Shown piece by piece: positions 22,399-31,400 of a stretch of 64,000 bases of DNA. A program made the translations under genes and the position numbers. Source of the DNA: Erinaceus europaeus (lineage: Eukaryota; Chordata; Mammalia; Eulipotyphla; Erinaceidae); contig NC_080164.1 of assembly GCF_950295315.1 (NCBI RefSeq), positions 63,585,615 through 63,649,614 of the forward strand, written 5' to 3'. The number at the start of each line of letters is the position of its first letter. Positions within the stretch are counted from its first letter, which is position 1. The notes under the pieces were generated by a model. That model worked only from the letters and a program-made list of their open reading frames with translations, made no database searches and was not told the origin of the DNA.

Positions 22399-22402
22399 AA
22401 GA
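21514..22402 (+). mobile_element. Jockey/BS-like non-LTR retrotransposon fragment, 5'-truncated
   Basis: 889 bp flanked by the duplicated target 'agagcctcagg' (21503-21513 and 22403-22413). It ends just after the ORF stop with a minimal 'aaga(ag)' tail rather than poly-A. Its composition is unlike its surroundings: many CpGs are retained (for example 'ggcgcgagcgc' near 21715) and there are no L1-like A-rich runs. The 5' truncation, the short 3' tail and the TSD fit target-primed reverse transcription. No other copy is visible in the window. Confidence 0.85.
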
Positions 22403-22668
22403 AGAGCCTCAGGCATGAGAGTCTCTTTGCATAACTATCATGCTATTTACCCCCACCCCCTGATTTTCTTCCCTACTAGCAATTTTAGCTCAAAAATTCT
22501 CTTGCCATATCCTAGTTCCCAATCTGTATACTAGAAGAAGAGCCTCAGGCATGAGAGTCTCTTTGCATAACTATCATGCTATTTACCCCCACCCCCTGAT
22601 TTTCTTCCCTACTAGCAATTTTAGCTCAAAAATTCTCTTGCCATATCCTAGTTCCCAATCTGTATACT
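22395..22668. repeat. 136-bp tandem duplication, two identical-looking units
   Basis: The unit beginning 'ctagaagaagagcctcagg' starts at 22395 and again at 22531. The copies read the same over their whole length. The unit contains the last bases of the retroelement, the SINE 5' half and about 75 bp of flank, so it arose after the retroelement insertion, or is an assembly duplication. Confidence 0.95.
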
Positions 22669-23615
22669 GATTCTGTGCTCTTACTCATTGGGGTACTAAA
22701 TAATCATGTGCTGTTTAGAGATGAGGGTGCTAACACGTGTTTTTGGGCCATTTTGTTGCTGTGTAAACATTGCTAAGTGTAATTACTCAAACCTAGATTG
22801 TACAACTTACGACATACCTGGATAGATGGTAGAGCCTATTGTATCTGATGTCTAATCATGGACCAAAACACCACTATATAGTGCATGACTGTAGTTCCCT
22901 CTCAGCAAAAGAACAGTGCATTTTAAGGTTGTCCAGTTTGAGAAGTACATGACAGTGAAAGAAAATTAAAATCTGTTAAATGTTGGTGTTCAAGACCATA
23001 TGCTGCTGTTCCTTATTGGTCTCTCAGTTGTGTCTTATTTGTTTAACAGAGAGCACTGCTCAAGTTTAGCTTAATGGTGTCAGGGACTGAAACTGAGACC
23101 TCAGCATCTCAGATAGGAAAGTCTTTTAGCATAACCACTATGCTACCTTTTCTGTTGACACTTTTGAAAGTTCCTTTTCTTCTAGGTCTGCTCTACTTTT
23201 TAACATCACTTAGAAAATGTGTTGTAATGATGTGTTGTAATGACTAGTAGTTAAACCCTAAAAGTGTATTATGTGAGACTAGATACCTCTAGCAGTAAAA
23301 ATGTGCACAAACAGAAACACAATGAATCAATTGGGACACTTGGGGTTGGATAGTTTAGTTACCACAGTGGAATTCACTAGCTCACAAAATTGGCATGTGT
23401 ACTGGGTTGCAGGACCGATTTGATCTAGTGATACAAAAATGTCATAAACAAAATGGTTTCTTTCTAATTTCTCTCATTTTCTTCCCATGTTTCTTTCTCA
23501 TGTTCCCCACAGTATCATACCCCCTTCCTGAGGTAACCTGTCTTGTTGTCAACAGTGGCTGCCTTGTTAGCAACTTCTGAGGCTACTTACTGTCTGCCTC
23601 CTGTCTGGTAGAAAA
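22669..23615. other. Intergenic with a family-B SINE remnant
   Basis: A minus-strand family-B piece lies at about 23050-23150 ('gagcactgctcaagtttagc'). Otherwise I see nothing recognisable. Confidence 0.5.
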
Positions 23616-23617
23616 TG

Positions 23618-23840
23618 AGAACATCTGGGACCGAGTGGTGGCACATCTGGTTGAACGCACATGTTACAGTGCAAAAGGACCAGGGTTCGAGCACCCAGTC
23701 CCCACCTGCAGAAGGAAAGCTTTGCAAGTGGTGAAGCAGGGCTACAGGTGTCTCTCTCTCTATCTCCCCTACCCTCTCAATTTCTGACTGTCTTTGTCTA
23801 ATAAATAAAGATAATAAAAAATTTTTTTAATTAAAAAAAA
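23618..23840 (+). mobile_element. tRNA-derived SINE, family C
   Basis: Full plus-strand copy. It has a head 'ccgagtggtggcacatctgg', B-box-like 'ggttcgagcac', a CT-rich stretch, and an 'aataaataaagataataaaa' tail. Confidence 0.88.
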
Positions 23841-23944
23841 AAAAGAAAAAGAGAACATTTTTCTCTCACCATCAATAAGCTCCTGAGACTCCCTCTGTTT
23901 GCCCCTACAGCAATCCATGAACCTTACTTAGTAGTAAGGGGAAC

Positions 23945-24235
23945 AAGACTATCCTGGGAAGTCCGGCAGTAGCGCAGTGGCTTCAGCACAGGTGGCACAA
24001 AGTGCAAGGACCAGAAAGATCCTGGTTTGAGCCCCCAGCTTCCCACCTGCAAGGGACTCGCTTCACAAGCGGTGAAGCAGGTCTGCAGGTGTCTATGTTT
24101 CTCTCTCCCTCTCTGTCTTCCCCTCCTCTCTCCATTTCTCTCTGTCCTATCCAACAACAAAGACATCAATAACAGCCACAATAATAACTACTACAATGCA
24201 ACAAAAGGGAATAAATAAATAAAGACTATCCTGGG
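23945..24235 (+). mobile_element. tRNA-derived SINE, family A, with 14-bp TSD
   Basis: Complete copy flanked by 'aagactatcctggg' at 23945-23958 and 24222-24235. Confidence 0.93.
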
Positions 24236-24264
24236 TAGTTTAGATAGCAGATTTCTAAATGTAG

Positions 24265-24700
24265 TATTTTTTTTTTCTTTATTGGGGAGATTAATGGTTT
24301 ACAATCAACAGTAAAATACAGCAGTGTGTACATATGTAACATTTCTCAGTTTTCCACATAACAATTCAACCCCTTTTAGGTCCTCCTCTGCCATCATGGT
24401 CCAGGACCTGAACCCTCTCCACTACCCCAGAGTCTTTTACTTTGGTGCAACACACCAAGCCCACTCCAAGTTCTGCTTTGTGTTTTCTTTCTTTTCTTTT
24501 CTTTTCTTTTCTTTTCTTTTCTTTTCTTTTCTTTTCTTTTCTTTTCTTTTATTTCACGAGTACTACTCAGCTCTGGCTTATGATGGTGCAGGAGATTGAA
24601 CCTGGGACTTCAGAGCCTCAGGAGAGAGTCTCTGCATAACCCATTATGCTATCTACCCCTTCCCTGTTTTGTGTTTTCTTATTTTTCAACTTCATTATTA
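24265..24700 (-). mobile_element. LINE-1 3' UTR fragment with a family-B SINE inserted
   Basis: The L1 3' UTR reads on + as 'tctttattggggagattaat' up to 'gctttgtgttttct' near 24486. A minus family-B SINE with an expanded TTTTC tail (24487-24655) interrupts it. 'ttttgtgttttctt' resumes after the SINE and is a probable TSD. Confidence 0.82.
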
Positions 24701-25075
24701 TTATTTATTAGTGACTTAATAATGGTTGACAGGATTGTGGGATAAGAGAGGTACAATTCTGGATGTGAGGGCTATCTGGCTGTGACATCTGTCACTCCAC
24801 TGATCGCCAGGGTTGATTCGGCTGATCTGGCTGGCTAGGCGGGTGTCCCGTTCTTCCCTTGCCGTTCCATGTGAGTCCCTTCAGAAGCTGCACTTCAGTT
24901 GAAGAGGACGGCCTTCCCTGAATAGAGACTGACCGGTCTTCAGTAGAGGGTATACGAGTACCTGTGCTCTCCTGCTAGAACCTCCAAACAAGCTCTCAAG
25001 AGAGGTACAATTCATACAATTTCCACCACCAGCATGCCACAAACTCCTAAAATTACCAAGTAGTCCAAAGAGTTT
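24690..25075 (-). mobile_element. 3' part of the window's R repeat, interrupted by a 238-bp insert
   Basis: The flanks ('attagtgacttaataatgg ... ggataagagaggtacaattc' and 'atacaatttccaccaccag') belong to the same minus-strand repeat family seen at 42545-42905 and 51083-51445. The insert itself is listed separately. Confidence 0.7.
24744..25013. mobile_element. Unidentified 238-bp insert with 16-bp TSD
   Basis: The 16-bp direct repeat 'aagagaggtacaattc' is at 24744-24759 and 24998-25013 and brackets 24760-24997. The insert has about eight CpGs ('gatcgcc', 'attcggc', 'ggcgggtgtcccg', 'gaccggt', 'atacgag'), no poly-A in either direction, no long ORF and no tRNA-like promoter boxes that I can see. 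It is not similar to any other repeat in the window. It could be a truncated end of an RTE/jockey-type element or another RNA-mediated insertion; I cannot name it. Confidence 0.75.
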
Positions 25076-25144
25076 TTAAATGGGTCTTTTATATTTGGTA
25101 ATTGTTAAAGTAGAAATTAAATCCACTAAGAATAATAGAGTGGA

Positions 25145-25630
25145 GGCTGGGCAGTGGCACACTAGGTTTGATCCCCTGCTCCCCACCTGTAGAAGGGATG
25201 TTTTGTGAGCGGTGAAGCAGGTCTGCAGATGTCTATCTTTCTCTCTCTCCCTATCTTACCCTCCCCTCTCAATTTCTCTCTATCCTATCAGATAAAACAG
25301 AAAAAAAAAAAGGCCATTGGGATCAGTGAGTTTATTGTTCTGGTGCTGAGCCCCAGGGATAATCTTGATGGCAATAAAAAAATAAAATAAAAAGATGATA
25401 AAGCAAGGGGCTGGGCACAACTGTTTGAGTTCACACATTGCCCTATAAGGACCTGGCTTTGAGTCCCTGTTCGCAGCTGTAGGGAAGGGGGGGAAGAGAG
25501 GGTGTGGAAGCTTCACAAGCAGTGAAGTAATGCTTCTGGTGTCTCTCTTCCTTTCTAATATCCTCCTGCCATCTCAGTTTCTCTCTCTATTCAATAAATG
25601 AATAAAAACAATAATAATTCAAAAAAATAA
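25145..25630 (+). mobile_element. Two plus-strand tRNA-derived SINEs in tandem
   Basis: 25145-25392 is a family-A long-form copy with a shortened head, an internal A run and the extra 3' module. 25405-25630 is a family-C copy ('aaggggctgggcacaactg' ... 'attcaataaatgaataaaa'). They share no obvious TSD between them. Confidence 0.78.
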
Positions 25631-25939
25631 TAAAAGTACATGTTAACATAATGTTGATTAAATGACTATTTCCCACATGTGATAATAGATGTCTTGTAAA
25701 TCATTGTTTCTCTCAATACTGTGATTTTTAAAAATAACTGTTTTCCAAAAACAAACAGATGTTGAAAAGATGACTTTTTTTTCTGCTTCATTTTCACATA
25801 TTTGCAGATTATTTAAGTCTGGTTTAGTAGAAGACTGCTGGATTTTCATGTCTGTTTCTGCAAACTGTTTTGATATAAAGAAAATCTGACTGTGTTAATA
25901 TTTAATTGGAAAGGTGAGGACCTTTTAAGGGTAATTGTG

Positions 25940-26170
25940 GGGGGGTGGGCAGTGGCATACCTGATAAAGAACATAGGTTCAAGCTCCGGGTCCTCACAAT
26001 TGGTGAATCGGTGTTTCATGTGTTTGTCTCTCTCCGTATCTATCTCCTCCTTCCTTCTTAACAATTTCTTTCTGTTGAAAAACAACAACAACAAAAAAGG
26101 TTGCTAGGAGTGGTGGGTTGGTCACTGAGGCTCAGCAATAACCCCAATGCTACCAAAAAGGGGGAGGCGA
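25940..26170 (+). mobile_element. tRNA-derived SINE, family A long form, diverged
   Basis: 'gggtgggcagtggcatacctg', a CT-rich middle, 'aacaacaacaac', then the 3' module 'aggagtggtgggttgg'. The head is shortened. Confidence 0.7.
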
Positions 26171-26322
26171 GAAAGAGATGTGGATATTATTTATTTGCTA
26201 CAGTCCTGCATTAAGACCATCTCCAAATCATAGATTAAGATCAGCCACCAGACCTTAAAGCCTGTGACAGTGATAGAAGGTTTTTGCTTCATGGGAGAAA
26301 AGGAGAAAAGTATATAGCTGAG

Positions 26323-26640
26323 TCAAAGAAAGAGGCAAAGAAGGAAAGGTGTGAATAGGAGGTTAGGTCTGCTAAATATGGTCTCTGAAAGAGAGAGAGA
26401 AAGGGAGGGAGGGAGGGAGGGAGAGAGAGAGAGAGAGAGACACTTGGGGGTCAGTTTCCTTGCAGCTGTCACAGACTCAAGCAGCTGCTCTTTGTAGTCA
26501 GCTTTGGCCAACCCACTGGTTTTAGATTTCTCAGTGACAGTTTTTCCTTCCATGTTTTCAAAATGTACCAGTGTCCTCACTTTAGAATATTCCAGAAACC
26601 TTTTTGTGGTCACTGCTGGGTTTTTACCGCTCTGGGATGA
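26323..26640 (-). other. Open reading frame of unknown origin, possibly a pseudogene fragment
   Basis: On the minus strand a frame is open from about 26640 to the GA microsatellite at 26390-26442. It gives a charged, protein-like stretch (containing LEYSKVRTLVHFENMEG and SGLAKADYKEQLLESVTAAR) with no recognised repeat match in the window. It lacks a clear ATG near its start (a GTG lies at 26611-26613), a splice context I trust, or a poly-A tail. It may be a retropseudogene piece or chance. I do not recognise the family. Confidence 0.25.
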
Positions 26641-27759
26641 CTTTTTTAGAAAGAGAGAGACTGAAACATCACAGCACCAAAGCGTCTCTCAATGTGGTGC
26701 GGGGCTGGAACCTGTGTGGTTCACACAGCAATGCAGCAGCAATATCTAAACGAGCTATTTTGCGGACCTCAGATACATTTTAATGGTGAAATCCCTTTGG
26801 GAGGTGTGAAGACAAAGTCTTCCCACCCTTTCCTTTTCCAATAATTCCACCCTGAGCTTTGTTATCCAGATTTTCCCCATCACCCCTGCCCCCAAAGAAC
26901 ACAAACATTTGGTTGGAGTTGTGCAAACAGTTGGGGGGGGGGAAGTTTGTGTGTGTATGGGGGTGGTGGTGGTGTGGATGACAAGCCTCAGAATTTATGC
27001 AAATATACTTCGTTGAATGTCCAGGATCTTCCTTTCCTGCCGGAACTGGAGTCAAATACATGGCTGAGAAGTTCCGTCATATTGAAAAACTAACTTCAAC
27101 TTCAGTGAAAAGTCAACAAGTCCTTAAGGCACAGAAATGGCACAGGCGCACAATACACACTCATCAGTGTTAGAGAAAGACACATCAAAATCTTTAAACT
27201 TTTTACTTTCTGAATTGGGGATTTACTAATATTTATGTTTTTATAAGTTGTATGGCATTTTCTTAAGGACCCCGGTTCGACACCTCAGCTCTCTACCTGT
27301 ACGGCATTTTCTGTCCAGAATCAACGGAGACTTGGGAGTTATGGAAGTAAGCATGGGAAGCACCACTTCAGATGCTGACTCGCCACCAAATGTCCCAGTG
27401 ACTTAGAGTAATTCACTTAGGCTCTCTGGGCATCAATTATCCACCTATACAACCGGGGAATAATCATCGGTTATTCTCTCTTCTCCCACAAGTGTGTCAA
27501 ACAACACAAAGCTATTCTACAAATCCCCAGACACCTCAAGGCTGCTCCTGCGCAGGTCTACAGGCCCCAGGAACTCCAAAACCGTGTCTGGGGAGTTGTA
27601 CTAGAGAGGAAAGCAGAAGACTACGTAAAATACTCTTTATTAATTCACCCACTCGGCATCTTAGAGCCCTCTAAGCAGTAAAAGCCTATAGCCGGTTTAA
27701 CTGAGCACATTTGCTCTTTCCAGCCTGTAATTGCAAGCAGAACTCGAGAGCGCAATGGG
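26641..27759. other. Upstream flank of the CpG island
   Basis: An old minus-strand SINE remnant lies at about 26640-26760. A 40-bp SINE-like fragment between 10-bp direct repeats is at 27253-27312. 27313-27759 rises in GC towards the island and shows no element that I recognise. Confidence 0.5.
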
Positions 27760-28450
27760 CGCCCCTCACCCAAACCGGGCTCCGCCCCCTCCCCCAGTCC
27801 AGCACGGAGACGCTGGATCCCACTAGGCCCCCTAGAGGCGAGGTTGGGCGGTGGGGGGAACCCCTGTCCTAGGGGCGGGACCACGGGGGGGGGTAGAAAG
27901 CCTTCTCGAGCTCCCATTGGTCTTCCGTGTCCCCGTGACTCTTGGCCGTATGCCAAGCCCCTCCTACGCATCCGAGTGGGGGAGCAAGCGGTCCCCGGCT
28001 GAATGGGCGCGGGCGCGGGCGCGAGCGCGGTGCGCGGTGCGCGGGGCGGGCGGGGGCGGGTGGCCGGGGGCAGGCAGCCAGCCGGAGCCCCCCCCTGATA
28101 TGCGCGCAGAGGCGGCGGGCAGAGCACCACGGCGGCGAACAGAGGCCTCAGCACCTGCGGGCAGAGGTACGTGGCGCAGCCCCCTCTTCGGCGTAGCTGG
28201 GGGCGGACTGGGGACGGCGGTGGCGGTTCGTTTCCGCAGCTGCTTGGCTGGACTCTGCGGTGCTACCCGGGCCGCGACCGCAGCGCCCAGTGCTCTGCGC
28301 CCCCCAGATGCACCTAGTGCGGGAGCGGGCTGACCCTTTGCGGCGTGGATGTGGCGGAGGGCGTGCAGTGAAGACGCGGCGGCGGCTCTGGGTGAACCGC
28401 GGGGGTGCCAGGTCCCGCTGCAGTGACCCTTTCTCACTAGCTTTCTGCAG
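27760..28450 (+). promoter_or_regulatory. ST3GAL5: CpG island and promoter region of ST3GAL5
   Basis: A dense block of CpG with several GC boxes ('ggggcggg' near 27872; a run of 'gggcggg'/'gggggcggg' at about 28040-28060) and a GCGCGGGC-rich stretch at 28005-28040. No TATA box is apparent, fitting a broad CpG-type promoter. Coding exon 1 starts inside it at 28100. The exact transcription start cannot be read from sequence. The long open frames on both strands here reflect high GC rather than extra genes. Confidence 0.85.
28100..28166 (+). CDS. ST3GAL5: ST3GAL5 coding exon 1
   Basis: 22 codons plus one base, starting [13 protein letters not shown] and ending APAGR, followed by the donor gtacgt. 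The start was chosen because it matches the human long isoform (MR-K/E-AAG start and APAGR end). The frame stays open upstream to at least 27851, so in-frame upstream ATGs exist, but they have no support. The cluster RAPRRR sits where the long-tail isoform in other mammals carries an Arg-based ER retrieval signal. Confidence 0.88.
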
Positions 28451-31400
28451 CAGCTCAGGATTTAATTCATTGCTGGAAGCTTCCCAGCCAGCAGAGCTGT
28501 TAACTCAATTTCCCAGGGACGGGCTGGGGGCGGGGAGGTGACCATGGAGTGGTGGTGGTGGTGGGGGTTCAGGGTAAGCTCACCCCTTAGAGCGCCTGAA
28601 ACGGAGGCAATAGAAAATCGCTAGTGACTTTCCTGCTGCCTGTCCTTCGGAAGAGGCTCGTTTTGGTGACCTTTGATTATAAGCAAGAGACACGATGTGG
28701 TCATGTATTTATTATGCGCCCACTGCATGTGAGTAACATAGGGTTTATGTCAAATAAGAAGCGGCCATGTAAGCAACATAGGAATGTGGCAGATTGGAAG
28801 CTGCGGGGTTCTGGGGTTCTGTCTCTACCCCATTTCACACCAATGCCTTTGTACCCGTGTCGTTTGGGTGCTGCAGTTCTGACCGCAAAATGTGTTTAAG
28901 GTTTAGGAGCGCCAAATTACTAGCCGACTTGAAAGATGAATTTTATACCTTCGAGTACTAATTTATGTATACAACTTTTGCTTAATTAGCAGTTGGTTTA
29001 CGTAAAGGAGAGACCGGGTTTAGGTGATGGTCCCCTGGCACCCTTGGGTTGCCAAACACAATGCTGGGTGTTAGGATAACAAAGAGGAAGGGGATTCATC
29101 TGCCCTCTGGTATTAAGCCTAGTCTTTCTCTTTGTTTAGATGAGCGGTATTCTTCCTGTGTGATGAACCGGGCCTTGGATAGTCTTGGTATTAACAGCCA
29201 TAAAAGACATACTAAGTGAGCTGGGAAGGTATGAAAGAATTATTGGAAGAGAGGAGGACCCTAATAACTGAAAATGCTTCTAGTTTTGGCACAAACTATC
29301 AAATTGACTTGTTATCAAAATAGATTAGTAGTGGATTCTAAGTATATGTCCAAGGCAGACTAAAAACAAACCCTTTTGTTCTTGGATTTAGCTCCTCTAG
29401 TTTCCTTGCTGGAATATTTTTGCAAGGAGGTCACTGACAATGAAAAGAGGGTTTTCTGTCTTTTGTGGGAGGCTGCCCAAGAGAGAGAGAGAGAGAGAGT
29501 GAAATGACAAAGATATGTAAAGAAATGAGAAAAAGCAGGCTATAGGAGTACTAAGAGGCTACCAGACTTATTTTACATGAGTATTTAGAAAAAAAAATTC
29601 ATATTAGGGAGGTTGCACCTATGTGTCACAGCCTGCACTCTAAACCATTAACCCCACAATAAAGTGAATAAAAATTAAAGCATACTTATTAGAAAAGTCA
29701 ATATGCTGTAAGTTTACTGCTCAACCAATTTTCTAAACTGAACAGACCTGGGCACTCAGGCTAAGGAGAGAAGGCTTTGCAGGCGCTGTCTTGTAGTCAT
29801 TACTGACTTTCTGTGCTTTTGTAATTTACTGTGGGAACTCCAGTAACACTTTTGTTCTGATGTTCGTGAGGAGAAAAACAAAACAAAACAACAAACAAAC
29901 AAAACAATCCTGCCTAATACTGAAGGCCAGTGTGGAAGACCTGTTTTCTGCAGTCAGATGCTCTACCACTGAGCTATACCCCCTCTAGTGGGAAGACCTG
30001 TTTTCATTATACATTATCTCACTTAAGCTTTCAGTTTCGAAGAACCTATATGTAACGGCCATAGGGAGGGCTTACTATATAAGTGCATTCTATCTATTGA
30101 GATTTCTGAGCCTCACTAATGCTGCTGCCTTTGATTAATGCTGACTTGGCCAGTGGCTGAATGTATTTATTATCTGTTTATCCATACACTACTGATAGAC
30201 ATCTGGGCATTTTCTAGCATGTAACTCTTACAAACAGTGTTGCTGTGGTCTTCTTGTATCTACTTGTCTTTGGTATGCATCTGTATGCATTTCCGATGCA
30301 GGGGAGTGACAACTGGATCTAGAATGTGTGTGCAGTCAGCTTTCAGCAATGGACAAAATTGCTTTGTTCTAGTTTTGGAATAACTATGTTGGTGAATGTA
30401 ACTGAGGTTGACTTTTCAGCCAAGAAATGAGGCAGGAATCTTACCAGAAGTCGTAATCAGTTTCACATAAGTTAGCAAAGGCATCAGTACTGGGCTGTGC
30501 CAGGTATGTTCTCAAAAAGTGTAGTCATCTTGTGATCCCAGTGTCCCCTTAGGTAAAGCAGTAGGACAGGCTGACTTCAGTTTCATCAGTCTCTGTCCTC
30601 AGCCATATTTTTCTGGCCAAGCTGCTTCTTGACTTTATCTCAGCTTCCACCTTTGCTGTAAGTGTGCCTGTGAACCTCTCCTCCCTTAACTTTTTCTTTC
30701 TTTCTGGTTTGTGGTACTGGGAATTGAACTGAGGATATATGATCTGTCAGCCATGAAAGACTTTTTGCATAACCATTTTGCTAGCTCCCCAGTCTCTCTC
30801 TTAGTTTTCTTTCTTTCTTTTTTTTTTTTTTACAACTTTTTTAAAAAAGTATTTTTATTTATTTTATTTTTCAGAGAGAAACACCAGAGCACTGCTCAGC
30901 TCTGGCTTATGGGGGTGCAGGGGATTGAACCTGGGACTTTGGAGCCGCAGGCACGACAGTCTCTTTGCATAACCATTATGCTCTCCACTCCCACAAGTTT
31001 TCTTAATGCTGTGCTTTTCTCGACTTTGTTTCTACGTCTTTGTTCTGCTCTCCTGAATTTCTGCTTAAGAATTTACCCATTCTAAAAGGTAATAGCTCAT
31101 TTCTTGTTTAGTCTTTTGAGGTCATACAAGACATTTCTTATTTCACTCTCCCATTATGGCATGAGAAATATCCAGGATGAAGTTACTGGATAGCTTACCA
31201 CTCCTGTACCTGTCATTTCTTCCATGTTTCAGTTTCTAATATCTGTAATTACAACAGATAAGTATTGTATGATTTGATTATTCAGAGAGGAAAAATTATT
31301 AAAACAATGAAAATGTTTATTTTGATAGAATAGCAGTTCTGAATTTTGAAAATTAAGGTTGCTTTTAAGAGTGGGTGTAGTTTTCATAAGGAGAAGCTTA

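Larger units (their letters stand above)
21417..22465 (-). mobile_element. Family-B SINE split by a foreign retroelement
   Basis: The 3' half (poly-T on +, then 'gctcagctctggtttatgg'-like core) lies at 21417-21513. The 5' half ('aggcatgagagtctctttgc') lies at about 22411-22465. The 889 bp between them is unrelated. The 11-bp junction repeat 'agagcctcagg' belongs to the SINE itself and is duplicated. Confidence 0.93.

Noticed and set aside
23618..24235. tRNA genes suggested by B-box-like motifs in SINE heads
   Set aside because: The heads do not complete a cloverleaf and continue into SINE bodies; many copies share the same structure.
27645..28437. Several overlapping 80-170-codon open frames on both strands in the CpG island
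   Set aside because: GC-rich DNA has few stops. Only the frame matching ST3GAL5 exon 1 is supported.
29949..29990. A functional tRNA-Cys gene
   Set aside because: Only the first 36 nt are present; there is no T arm, B box or acceptor 3' half, and a TSD shows it is an insertion.
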